Shown here: positions 1 through 6,908 of the stretch, one piece after another
Layout: each line of letters begins with the position of its first letter
How positions within the stretch are numbered: the first letter of the stretch is position 1
NCBI GenBank assembly: GCA_020025875.1
Contig: JAHHRI010000025.1
Span: forward strand, 1-18,525
From: Alphaproteobacteria bacterium
GTDB lineage: Bacteria > Pseudomonadota > Alphaproteobacteria > RF32 > CAG-239
Length of the DNA: 18,525 nt
Direction: 5' to 3'
Made by a program: the position numbers and the translations under genes
The notes under the pieces: model-generated
What the model saw: only the letters and a program-made list of their open reading frames with translations
Told to the model about the DNA's origin: nothing
The model's database searches: none

Positions 1-188
1 CGGCGCAAAATGCTTATGACGGTGTTTCCGGTGCGGCGCAAAATGCTTATGACGGTGTTTCCGGTGCGGCGCAAAATGCTTATGACGGCGTTTCCGGTAT
101 GGCAAGTCAAGGTGCCGAGGCAACCAAAGATGCTGCCAAAGCTTTTGGTAACGGCGCAAGAAATCTGATTAATAACTTCTTAAAATAA
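1..188 (+). CDS. C-terminal end of an 11-residue tandem-repeat protein (partial)
   Basis: An open frame enters from the left edge (codons start at position 3) and stops at TAA 186-188. It begins with three in-frame copies of an 11-residue unit, AQNAYDGVSGA, then a tail ending in NGARNLINNFLK. The third copy ends in Met instead of Ala. The tail is rich in Ala, Gln, Lys and Asp, as in an amphipathic helix. Eleven-residue periodicity occurs in LEA-like and apolipoprotein-like helical proteins, but the Gly, Tyr and Ser in this unit are unusual for those, so I do not assign a family. The start and any signal peptide lie outside the window. The next gene, an Atp12-type chaperone, starts 43 bp downstream and probably has its own promoter. 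That the frame is coding is well supported by the in-frame repeats; the function is unknown. Confidence 0.7.
   Translation, partial: AQNAYDGVSGAAQNAYDGVSGAAQNAYDGVSGMASQGAEATKDAAKAFGNGARNLINNFLK
3..101 (+). repeat. Three tandem copies of a 33-bp in-frame repeat
   Basis: The units occupy 3-35, 36-68 and 69-101. The first two are identical over all 33 bases. The third differs by one silent change (GGT to GGC) and by its last codon (GCG to ATG). The two bases before position 3 (CG) match the end of a further copy, so the array very probably continues to the left. Each unit is 11 codons, so changes in copy number keep the reading frame. Confidence 0.95.
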
Positions 189-194
189 TTCGAT

Positions 195-200
195 TATAAT
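195..200 (+). promoter_or_regulatory. Candidate -10 element for the atp12-acylphosphatase pair
   Basis: A perfect TATAAT lies 32 bp before the ATG at 232, inside a 10-bp palindrome (GATTATAATC, 192-201). No good -35 hexamer is visible at 16-18 bp upstream, so this is a weak assignment. It would give a leader of about 25 nt. Confidence 0.35.
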
Positions 201-231
201 CACGCCGAAATTTTAATTGGGAAAAGCAATA

Positions 232-732
232 ATGACGGTAGAAAAACTTAAACAGGCGGTGGGAGAAATCCAAAACTGCCGGCAGGAAGTCATCGACAAA
301 TTGGTGCAATTTGCTCCTGCCGATTCGCTTCTGTTCTGGGGCAATAATGACGAATTGATCAAAAAGCAGGAACAGCTTTGGAACCCTATTTTAAACTGGG
401 CCAATCGGGAAATTAACGCCCAATATATCACCACCATGGATTTAAATGTGCCCGAACAAGATCCCTATTCTTTAAGCCATCTGAAAAGTTTTATGGAAAA
501 CCTTTCGGACAAGGAGTTGGCAGCCTTTTATTTGGCAGCCGTCAATACCAAATCGGAGCTTCTTGCGGCAGCATTGGTCAAAGGTCATATCACCGCCGAT
601 CAGGCTTTTGACGCCGCCAATCTGGAAGAATTGTGGCAGTCCGAGCACTGGGGACGGGAAAGTGCTTCCGAGCAGCGCCGTATGGTTTTGAAACAAGAGT
701 TGCACGACATTGAGCAGTTTCTGAAACAATGA
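232..732 (+). CDS. Atp12-family F1-ATPase assembly chaperone, N-terminal domain absent
   Basis: The 166-residue product matches the C-terminal half of the Atp12 chaperone family, which in mitochondria and alphaproteobacteria binds the F1 alpha subunit during ATP synthase assembly. Family landmarks as I recall them are DSLLFWG (about residues 31-37, usually DLLCYRA), a Gln-x5-10-Trp-P-[IL]-L-[ND]-WA segment, and near the end ANLEELWQSEHWG, matching the family's DEDWQxEQWG. Full-length members are about 230-260 residues with an N-terminal domain of roughly 90-100 residues; that domain is missing and nothing upstream encodes it. I chose ATG 232, preceded by GGGAAAA, over an in-frame TTG at 217. 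The stop overlaps the next gene's ATG (ATGA, 729-732), so translation is coupled to the acylphosphatase. The family call is from memory of the motif pattern; whether the short form still binds alpha is unknown. Confidence 0.8.
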   Translation: MTVEKLKQAVGEIQNCRQEVIDKLVQFAPADSLLFWGNNDELIKKQEQLWNPILNWANREINAQYITTMDLNVPEQDPYSLSHLKSFMENLSDKELAAFYLAAVNTKSELLAAALVKGHITADQAFDAANLEELWQSEHWGRESASEQRRMVLKQELHDIEQFLKQ

Positions 733-1022
733 GCGTCAAAACGGTTTATCTCAAAATTTGCGGTCGGGTGCAAGGCGTCGGCTTCCGTTGGTGGACGGTG
801 CGGACGGCAAAAAGCCTCGGCGGCTTGTCCGGCTGGGTGCGCAATACCGAAGACGGCGAGGTGGAGGTTTTGGCTTGCGGCGAAGAAAGCGCGCTGGAGC
901 AACTGATTGCCGCCTGTAGGCGCGGTCCGCTGTGGGCGCGTGTTGACAATATTACTTTTTTGCCGACGGAAATCGGTGATTTTCTTCCCGCCATAATCGA
1001 CGGAAAGTTTAAGATTGTCTAA
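729..1022 (+). CDS. acyP: Acylphosphatase
   Basis: The 97-residue protein has the usual size and both signatures of acylphosphatase, a small cytoplasmic enzyme that hydrolyses carboxyl-phosphate bonds such as those in acetyl or carbamoyl phosphate. GRVQGVGFR (residues 12-20) forms the phosphate-binding loop with catalytic Arg20, and GWVRNTEDGEVEV (35-47) carries the catalytic Asn39. Both active residues are present, so it should be functional. It overlaps the Atp12-like gene by 4 nt (ATGA) and probably relies on translational coupling. The physiological substrate of bacterial acylphosphatases is generally unclear; the link to an ATP synthase assembly gene is only positional. Confidence 0.93.
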   Translation: MSVKTVYLKICGRVQGVGFRWWTVRTAKSLGGLSGWVRNTEDGEVEVLACGEESALEQLIAACRRGPLWARVDNITFLPTEIGDFLPAIIDGKFKIV

Positions 1023-1087
1023 AACCATTTGCCGATGGAAGCAACAAAGTTTCGTGCCTATCTCTCTTGAAACGGGGAGTGAGAGAG

Positions 1088-1696
1088 ATGGAAAAAAGCA
1101 ACGAAAACATTTTTGTCGCCTACAAAAAAGCCTCAGAAGCCGCAGACCGACTTGACCGCTGGCAAGACAAGCTGAAAGCATGGCAAACGGTTGTCGATTT
1201 TTGCCGTGAAGAACAAAATTGTACATTTGAAAACAAATCCGCCCGTGATACCGTATTGTTCTGGACGTATGGCAATATGGGGAATCTGGCAGGGAAAAAC
1301 GATCCTGATGTATCCCGCGCGATCGAATATTATTTCAACGCGTTGCCGTTTTCGCCCCGTCAGTATGACCGCATAACCATTTACCGCAAAATAGCCCGAT
1401 TGTACAAACAGTCGGGAGATCTTGACGCTTGGCTGGCGATTGTGAAAAAAATCGTGCGCAAGGAAGAAGATATGGCAGAAATTGCCGCCTATGTGGAACA
1501 GGCGCGGCGCAGCAATGATGCCGTGCAGAAAAAATCTTTTTTGCAAAAGGCATGGACCAAGGCGGACTGCAGCAGCTTCGGCAACGGACGCGATTGTCAG
1601 ATGATTTCCGAGCTGCTGGCAGATGCCTCGCGCGAGATACGCCTTTCCCGACACGGACGTGAGCAAAATCAGACCGAATTTGAACGGCGTGCCTAA
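1088..1696 (+). CDS. Hypothetical cytoplasmic protein, helical/TPR-like
   Basis: I do not recognise this 202-residue protein. It has no signal peptide or membrane segment. Residues from about 50 to 140 alternate aromatic and small residues in a pattern like tetratricopeptide helices (LFWTYGNMGNLAGKNDP, AIEYYFNALPFSP, YRKIARLYKQSGDLDAWL), suggesting two or three helical hairpins. The C-terminus is charged and ends EFERRA. The chosen ATG at 1088 follows a purine-rich GGGGAGTGAGAGAG ribosome site; an in-frame TTG at 1067 would add seven residues but lacks such a site. It lies 65 bp after the acylphosphatase, possibly in the same transcript, and ends 26 bp from the convergent trhP-like gene with no terminator between them. 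That it is a gene is likely; its role is unknown. Confidence 0.65.
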   Translation: MEKSNENIFVAYKKASEAADRLDRWQDKLKAWQTVVDFCREEQNCTFENKSARDTVLFWTYGNMGNLAGKNDPDVSRAIEYYFNALPFSPRQYDRITIYRKIARLYKQSGDLDAWLAIVKKIVRKEEDMAEIAAYVEQARRSNDAVQKKSFLQKAWTKADCSSFGNGRDCQMISELLADASREIRLSRHGREQNQTEFERRA

Positions 1697-1722
1697 TCCG
1701 CAGAGCTTGTCGCTATGGTTTA

Positions 1723-3123
1723 TTAATCGTCATTTTTGCCGCAAAGTGCGGAAAATTCTTCTTTCTTGCGGTTGAGCATTTCCCATGCCTCAGTTTTCAA
1801 ACTGCCCATTTTGCGCGCAACGGTGTATTGCGGCAGCTTTTCGCGGACAACTTCTGCCGGCAGCCCGAAAGCGGCGGCGGGAATGCGGATTTTTTTCCCT
1901 TGTCCGGCAGATACCCGCGGAGTCATTTCCCCGCTTTCGGCATCTTCAAACTGGTTGAGCGTCAGGCGGATGTTTTCCAGCGATCCCGGCAGCAAAAACT
2001 CGATAAATTCGCCGCTGTTGATATAATTGCGCACTTCAAACACAATATCGTCACCTTGCCATTCGACGATTGAACCGGCAAACAGCCAGTCGCCCAAGGT
2101 GCGGGTGTATTCGTAGTTTTGGCTGAGGTTGGTCAGGTGTCCGTCATAAAAACCGAGACAGTAGCCGCGATTTTGCAGGGTGTACAGTTCTTTCATATAA
2201 CGGTCGGGTGTCCATTCTTGGGGGTTGCGGCAATAGTCGTCAATGGCCTGCCGATAACTGCGCGCCGTGATTGCCGCATAATATTCGGTTTTGTTGCGCC
2301 CTTCGATTTTGAGGGAATGCATACCGATGTCAAGCAAGCTGTTTAGGCGCGGCATCAGACACAAGTCTTTTGAGTTCATGATGTAGGCACCGTGTTCGTC
2401 CTCAACAATTTCATAAAGTTCTCCGGGGCGGAAGTCTTCTTGCAGCAAAAATTCAAACATATGACGGTTTTCCGGCGTGATGTTAAGGTCGCGAACGGTG
2501 CCGTCTTTCAGCCTGATGTGCAGTTGATAGTGCCAGCGGCAGCAGTGCGCGCATTTTCCCTGATTGGCGCTCCGATCGGCAAGAAAATTGGAAATGAGAC
2601 AACGACCGGAATAAGACATACACATGGCGCCGTGAACGAAAGTTTCCAGCATGATGTCGGGGCATTGGCGGCGAATTTCTGCCATCTCGGCAAAAGACAC
2701 CTCTCTTCCGAGGACACACAGATCCGCCCCCAGCGACTGCCAAAATTTTACCGTTTGGTAAGAGCAGACATTGGCTTGGGTGGAAATAAACCTTTTCAAC
2801 TCCGGAGCATGTTCTTTTAAGAACAGAAAAACGCCGGGGTCGGCCACCAGCACGCCGTCGGGCTTGAGTTGTTTGAGCGTATCGACAAAATGCGGCAATT
2901 TTTCGACATCACTGTTGTGGGTGTAGAGATTGAGCGTCAGGTAGATTTTTTTGCCGGCGGCATGAACAAAATCAATTCCTTCTCTGATATCTGCAAGCGA
3001 AAATTGCGACTGGGTGCGCAGGCTCATGTCCGGAGTGCCGGCATAGACGGCATCGGCGCCGTACAAAACGGCGGTTTTTAGTTTGGTCGGTGAGCCCGCG
3101 GGCAGCAAAAGTTCGGAAATCAT
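1723..3123 (-). CDS. trhP: U32-family tRNA 5-hydroxyuridine synthase (TrhP/YegQ type)
   Basis: The 466-residue protein follows E. coli YegQ/TrhP closely: LLLPAGSPTKLKTAVLYGADAVYAG at the N-terminus, FVHGAMCMSYSGRCLISNF (about 163-180), NQGKCAHCCRW (188-197), EDEHGAYIMNSKDLCL (241-256) and HSLKIEGRNKTEYYAA (269-284), plus a C-terminal beta-barrel region. TrhP makes 5-hydroxyuridine at the wobble position (U34) of certain tRNAs from prephenate-linked chemistry and carries an Fe-S cluster; Cys168, Cys175, Cys191 and Cys194/195 are the candidate ligands. Despite the 'peptidase U32' name, these are not thought to be proteases. Its ATG shares one base with the stop of the DUF3108 gene (TAATG, 3121-3125), so the two are translationally coupled. 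Other U32 paralogues (RlhA, UbiU/V) are less similar at NSKDL and the C-terminus. Confidence 0.88.
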   Translation of the reverse strand: MISELLLPAGSPTKLKTAVLYGADAVYAGTPDMSLRTQSQFSLADIREGIDFVHAAGKKIYLTLNLYTHNSDVEKLPHFVDTLKQLKPDGVLVADPGVFLFLKEHAPELKRFISTQANVCSYQTVKFWQSLGADLCVLGREVSFAEMAEIRRQCPDIMLETFVHGAMCMSYSGRCLISNFLADRSANQGKCAHCCRWHYQLHIRLKDGTVRDLNITPENRHMFEFLLQEDFRPGELYEIVEDEHGAYIMNSKDLCLMPRLNSLLDIGMHSLKIEGRNKTEYYAAITARSYRQAIDDYCRNPQEWTPDRYMKELYTLQNRGYCLGFYDGHLTNLSQNYEYTRTLGDWLFAGSIVEWQGDDIVFEVRNYINSGEFIEFLLPGSLENIRLTLNQFEDAESGEMTPRVSAGQGKKIRIPAAAFGLPAEVVREKLPQYTVARKMGSLKTEAWEMLNRKKEEFSALCGKNDD

Positions 3124-3905
3124 TATTTTTTAACCTCTATTTTGGTGGTATAAACATTCATTTCTCCAAGCGGTGTTTCGTCGATTTTAACTCGTGCGAT
3201 AAACGGCACGCCGCTTGTTTCGTCTTTGAGAATCCAAAAGTAGACAGGTCGCTCGGACGACAGTTGCCACAGCAGATCATCTCCCTCGGAGCCGAGTTTG
3301 TCAATATACATTGAACATTTGGCGGCAACACCGGCAAACGGAGAATGGTCGTTGGCTGTGATTTGTTCTTTTCCCTCATCGCGAAAAATGGCATCAAAGC
3401 GTTTTTTGCCGTCAAAAACAGGGATTCGCAAGTCGCAAAACCCCACTTGGTTGTATTGACGGGCAACGGCTGCCAGCACGGCTTGCAAATTGGTTGTGCC
3501 TTTGCTGTCGTCGGTGGGTTCAATCTCTTTTTTCTTTTCTTTGCCGTTTTTGCTGCTGACGGCAAAGACGGGCTGCCCGCTTTTGTTATAGATCAGCACT
3601 TTGCTGCGTTTGTTGAACCGCGATTTGGAAGTGTAGCGGTAAGCCGAGGTTTCCAGTTGGTTGCCCTTGATGCTTCCGCCCGTGTAATAGTCTGCCTCGA
3701 AGGGGTAGAGAAAACCGAACGTGCCGTTGGTTCGCACCAACGAGCGCACGGCATAGTTTTTATTTGTCAGAGTATATTCAAATGTGGCGGTGCTGGCGTT
3801 AAAGGGACCGATAAAGGCGGTAAAATCGTGCGTGACGCTAAGTGCCTTTGCCGAAAAGGCAAATACGGTTGCGGTTAGGGCTGTAACCAGAAATTTTTTG
3901 ATCAA
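3123..3905 (-). CDS. Exported DUF3108-domain protein
   Basis: The 260-residue product starts with a typical signal peptide (Lys-Lys, hydrophobic stretch, Ala-Lys-Ala at 19-21 as probable cleavage site). The mature part resembles the DUF3108 family of proteobacterial periplasmic proteins: an opening beta-strand segment, a lysine-rich linker around 105-135, TNLQAVLAAVARQ, then C-DLRIPVFDGKKRFDAIF and a late cysteine in AAKCSMYI. The function of the family is not established; a lipocalin-like or envelope role is sometimes suggested. The only usable start is TTG at 3905: an in-frame TAA lies 11 codons upstream and the first internal Met is far inside. It sits upstream of and coupled to the trhP-like gene, and diverges from ddl across 74 bp. 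Confidence 0.8.
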   Translation of the reverse strand: MIKKFLVTALTATVFAFSAKALSVTHDFTAFIGPFNASTATFEYTLTNKNYAVRSLVRTNGTFGFLYPFEADYYTGGSIKGNQLETSAYRYTSKSRFNKRSKVLIYNKSGQPVFAVSSKNGKEKKKEIEPTDDSKGTTNLQAVLAAVARQYNQVGFCDLRIPVFDGKKRFDAIFRDEGKEQITANDHSPFAGVAAKCSMYIDKLGSEGDDLLWQLSSERPVYFWILKDETSGVPFIARVKIDETPLGEMNVYTTKIEVKK

Positions 3906-3979
3906 TTTTGTGGCTTTCTTAAAATTTTTTTGTTATATTCCGGCAGGATTGACTACTTTAATATAAGGATTTTCGCAAA

Positions 3980-4891
3980 ATGTCAAAGAAAGTTTTGGTA
4001 TTGTCGGGTGGCTTTTCGGCAGAGCGAGAAGTGAGTCTGCTCACCGGACACGGTGCGGCGGAAGCCCTGCGCGAATGCGGTTATCGGGTGGCGGAGCATG
4101 AACTGACAGATGTTGAGTCTTTGATCAAAACACTGTGGGCGGAAAAGCCCGATGTGGTGTTTAACGCTCTTCACGGCAACTGGGGCGAAGACGGCGAAAT
4201 TCAGGGGCTGTTGGATTTGCTGCAAATACCCTATACCCATTCGGGGCTGAAAGCTTCGGCAATCGGGATGGATAAAGATCTGACCAAATGGGTCTGTCGG
4301 TCGGCGGGCATTAAGGTGCCTTTGGGCGAAAAGACAACCCTGCGGCGGTTGCGGCAAGAAGGCGCGCCGATGGCTTTTCCCTATGTGGTTAAGCCGGTTA
4401 GTGACGGTTCGAGTGTCGGCGTTTATATTATCCGTCGGCAGGAAGATCTGGCAATGGTCGAATATGCCGATGAGCAACGCGAAATTTTGGTCGAAAAATA
4501 TATCGACGGCAAAGAACTGACGGTCGGCGTGTTGAACGGCAAAGCGCTGACGGTTACGGAAATGCGCCCGCAAAGCGGTTTTTATGACTATCGGGCAAAA
4601 TATACGGCAGGCATTACCGAACATATTATTCCGGCAGCCATTCCCGAAACAGCCTTTCGCACGGCACTCGGCTATGCGGAAAAACTGCACCGCGCCCTTG
4701 GCTGCAACAGCGTTTCGCGCACAGATATGCGCTATAACCAAAAAGACGGCGTGGTTGTCTTGGAAATTAACACCAATCCGGGAATGACCCCGCTTTCGTT
4801 GGTGCCCGAACAGTTCCAATATGTCGGCGGCAGTTATCGGGAATTGTGTCGTATTTTGACGGAGGAGGCAAGGTGTCGAAAAATCTCGTAA
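3980..4891 (+). CDS. ddl: D-alanine--D-alanine ligase
   Basis: This cytoplasmic ATP-grasp enzyme joins two D-Ala molecules for the peptidoglycan pentapeptide. The 303-residue length is normal for the DdlB type. Visible motifs are LSGGFSAEREVS (8-19, with the conserved Glu15), GNWGEDGEIQGLL (67-79), YVVKPVSDGSSVGV (135-148, ATP-binding loop), EKYIDGKELTVGV (172-184), YDYRAKYTAG (202-211) and EINTNPGMT (262-270, metal and phosphate ligands Glu262, Asn264, Asn266). ATG 3980 has AAGGA at 3965-3969, a good ribosome site. In most alphaproteobacteria ddl lies in the division cluster between murB and ftsQ; here it precedes miaA and overlaps it by 19 nt. No active-site residue appears to be missing. 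Confidence 0.95.
   Translation: MSKKVLVLSGGFSAEREVSLLTGHGAAEALRECGYRVAEHELTDVESLIKTLWAEKPDVVFNALHGNWGEDGEIQGLLDLLQIPYTHSGLKASAIGMDKDLTKWVCRSAGIKVPLGEKTTLRRLRQEGAPMAFPYVVKPVSDGSSVGVYIIRRQEDLAMVEYADEQREILVEKYIDGKELTVGVLNGKALTVTEMRPQSGFYDYRAKYTAGITEHIIPAAIPETAFRTALGYAEKLHRALGCNSVSRTDMRYNQKDGVVVLEINTNPGMTPLSLVPEQFQYVGGSYRELCRILTEEARCRKIS
4861..4868 (+). promoter_or_regulatory. Strong ribosome binding site of miaA inside the ddl 3' end
   Basis: GGAGGAGG lies 4 nt before the GTG at 4873 and within ddl codons. It decides the miaA start in favour of GTG 4873 over an in-frame GTG at 4846, which has no such site. Confidence 0.85.
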
Positions 4892-5820
4892 TTGTAATCG
4901 GCGGTCCGACGGCGTCCGGCAAATCGCAGTTGGCGCTTGATATGGCATTGATGCTAAACGGCGTGGTGATTAATGCAGACGCCAGTCAGGTTTATCAATC
5001 TATTCCGATTATTTCTGCCGCACCTTCGGCGGAAGATGTGCAAAAAGCTCCTCATCGCCTGTATGGCTATTTGGCAGACGATGAAGGTGGCAACGTGGTT
5101 TCGTGGTTGGAAGATGCGGCAACGGAAATTCGCGGCGCGCTGGCAAAGGGGCAGACCCCGATAGTGGTCGGCGGCAGCGGTCTTTATCTGGACAACCTGA
5201 TTAACGGATCAACCCCGATTCCCGAAGTTGATCCGGCGGTTCGCCAAGAGGCGCTGGAGATTGTGAACAACGAAGGGGTTTTGTCCCTGTATGCACGACT
5301 ACAGTCGCTAGATCCGCAAGGCGCCGCCATGGTCAACCCGACTGACACCACTCGGGTGCGTCGCGCTTTTGAAATTTTTAAAACGACAGGCCTCTCCGTT
5401 GCCCAATGGTTTAAACGTCCGCTGCTCAAGAAACTGCCGGAAACACATTTTCAGACAATTAGGCTATTGCCGGAAAAGGCTGTACTCGACTATCGTTGTG
5501 ATCTGCGTTTCGATCTGATGACGGCAGCGGGTGCGCTGGAGGAGGTCGGGCGGCTGCTTGAGCGTGGCGTGTCGGCGGCATTGCCGGTGATGAAAGCCAA
5601 GGGTGTGCCGGAATTGGCAGCCTTTTTGCGCGGAGAAAGCAGTTTTCAAACGGCAACGGAAAATGCCAAGCTGCACACGCGTCAATATGCCAAACGCCAA
5701 CTGACATGGTTTCGCAACAAGTTTGCCGCCGACAGGACGTTGGCGGACTGCTATGTCGGACAGGCCGATTTTATAAATGATGTTAAAAAGCAATATAATA
5801 TGTTGCAGAAATTTGTGTAA
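4873..5820 (+). CDS. miaA: tRNA dimethylallyltransferase
   Basis: MiaA attaches a dimethylallyl group to N6 of A37 in tRNAs that read codons starting with U. The 315-residue protein has the P-loop GGPTASGKS (10-18), NADASQVYQSIPI (the DSMQ motif of enterobacteria is DASQ here, as in many alphaproteobacteria), the substrate-channel motif VGGSGLYLDNLINGSTPIPE, and NPTDTTRVRRAFEIFKTTG. The late segment QYAKRQLTWFRNK is also typical. Translation starts at GTG 4873 behind GGAGGAGG, overlapping ddl by 19 nt, which suggests coupled expression. The product is complete, with no visible disruption. The gene is followed by mreB after 47 bp. Confidence 0.96.
   Translation: MSKNLVIVIGGPTASGKSQLALDMALMLNGVVINADASQVYQSIPIISAAPSAEDVQKAPHRLYGYLADDEGGNVVSWLEDAATEIRGALAKGQTPIVVGGSGLYLDNLINGSTPIPEVDPAVRQEALEIVNNEGVLSLYARLQSLDPQGAAMVNPTDTTRVRRAFEIFKTTGLSVAQWFKRPLLKKLPETHFQTIRLLPEKAVLDYRCDLRFDLMTAAGALEEVGRLLERGVSAALPVMKAKGVPELAAFLRGESSFQTATENAKLHTRQYAKRQLTWFRNKFAADRTLADCYVGQADFINDVKKQYNMLQKFV
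5794..5799 (+). promoter_or_regulatory. Possible mreB promoter -10 within the end of miaA
   Basis: A perfect TATAAT lies 69 bp before the mreB start in a very A/T-rich stretch. No convincing -35 is seen at the right distance, so mreB may equally be transcribed from the ddl promoter. Confidence 0.25.
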
Positions 5821-5867
5821 TGATATAAAAAACAAGTTAATCATAAAGAAAACTCCGGAGAAATATT

Positions 5868-6908
5868 ATGTGGCAAAGATTAATGAGCTTGTTTTCTTCC
5901 GACATGGCAATCGATTTGGGAACAGCCAATACATTGGTGTATGTTAAGGGGAAGGGAATTGTTTTAAATGAGCCTTCCGTGGTGGCGATTGAAGAAGTTC
6001 GCGGCAAGAAACAGGTTTTGGCTGTCGGTAACGAAGCTAAGCAGATGTTGGGGCGTACGCCGGGAAACATTCAGGCAATCCGTCCGTTGCGTGACGGTGT
6101 TATCGCCGACTTCGAAATAGCGGAAGAAATGATCAAATATTTTATTCGCAAAGTGCATCATCGCCGTTCTTTTGCTTCGCCGATGGTTATCGTTTGCGTT
6201 CCCTCAGGTTCCACCGCCGTGGAACGCCGCGCCATTCAGGAATCGGCAGAAGCGGCAGGGGCAATCAAAGTGCGTCTGATTGATGAACCGATGGCGGCGG
6301 CAATCGGTGCCGGTCTGCCGGTTACCGAACCAACGGGCAGCATGGTGGTTGATATCGGCGGCGGCACCACGGAAGTGGCGGTTATCTCTCTCGGCGGTAT
6401 TGTCTATGCCCGTTCTGTCCGAGTGGGCGGCGACAAAATGGACGATGCGATCATTTCTCACATCCGTCGCAACCACAATCTTTTGGTCGGTGAGAGTTCT
6501 GCCGAACGCATTAAGAAAGAAATCGGCTCGGCATGCCCGCCGGAGGAAGGCGAAGGGCGCAGCATTCAGATCCGCGGGCGCGATCTGATGAACGGCGTGC
6601 CGAAAGAAATTACCATTACCGAACGGCAGATTGCCGAAGGTTTGGCAGACCCCGTGTCACAAATTGTCGAAGCCGTTAAAGTGGCTTTGGAAAATACCGC
6701 ACCGGAACTGGCGGCAGATATTGTGGACAAGGGGATTGTCTTAACCGGCGGCGGCGGTTTGCTTTCCAACCTCGATCAGGTGTTGCGCAATGCAACCGGC
6801 TTGCCCGTTTCCATTGCCGAAAATCCGTTGGCTTGTGTGGTTAAAGGAACGGGGAGTGCCCTCGACAACCTGATGAAATTTAAAAATGTTTTGTCAACCA
6901 TGTATTGA
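5868..6908 (+). CDS. mreB: Rod shape-determining protein MreB (actin homologue)
   Basis: MreB forms membrane-bound filaments that position the elongasome. The 346-residue length is standard. The N-terminus MWQRLMSLFSS looks like the amphipathic membrane-binding helix, followed by phosphate-1 motif DMAIDLGTANTLVYVKGKG (12-30), RPLRDGVIADFE, LIDEPMAAAIGAGLP, phosphate-2 motif VVDIGGGTTEVAVISLGG, and the adenosine motif GIVLTGGGGLLSNLD. ATG 5868 has GGAG at 5857-5860. MreB usually leads an mreB-mreC-mreD-(mrdA-rodA) operon; here no mreC follows and about 500 bp without a clear gene come next, with no visible terminator. All nucleotide-binding motifs are intact. Confidence 0.97.
   Translation: MWQRLMSLFSSDMAIDLGTANTLVYVKGKGIVLNEPSVVAIEEVRGKKQVLAVGNEAKQMLGRTPGNIQAIRPLRDGVIADFEIAEEMIKYFIRKVHHRRSFASPMVIVCVPSGSTAVERRAIQESAEAAGAIKVRLIDEPMAAAIGAGLPVTEPTGSMVVDIGGGTTEVAVISLGGIVYARSVRVGGDKMDDAIISHIRRNHNLLVGESSAERIKKEIGSACPPEEGEGRSIQIRGRDLMNGVPKEITITERQIAEGLADPVSQIVEAVKVALENTAPELAADIVDKGIVLTGGGGLLSNLDQVLRNATGLPVSIAENPLACVVKGTGSALDNLMKFKNVLSTMY

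Noticed and set aside
3..101. CRISPR-like direct repeats
   Set aside because: The 33-bp units are contiguous with no spacers and keep an open reading frame; this is a coding tandem repeat.
600..1226. 208-codon open frame on the minus strand
   Set aside because: It runs antisense through three plus-strand genes, has no family content and no ribosome site.
1723..3123. Collagenase-like protease annotation for the U32 protein
   Set aside because: The family name is historical; the motif pattern matches the tRNA hydroxylase TrhP/YegQ.
3948..3954. TTGACT before ddl as a -35 element
   Set aside because: It lies only about 26 bp before the ATG, leaving no room for a -10 and leader. A TATATT at 3934-3939 is a possible -10 but lacks a good -35.
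3983..4948. 321-codon open frame on the minus strand
   Set aside because: It is the mirror of ddl, whose protein motifs are unmistakable; the antisense protein has no recognisable features.
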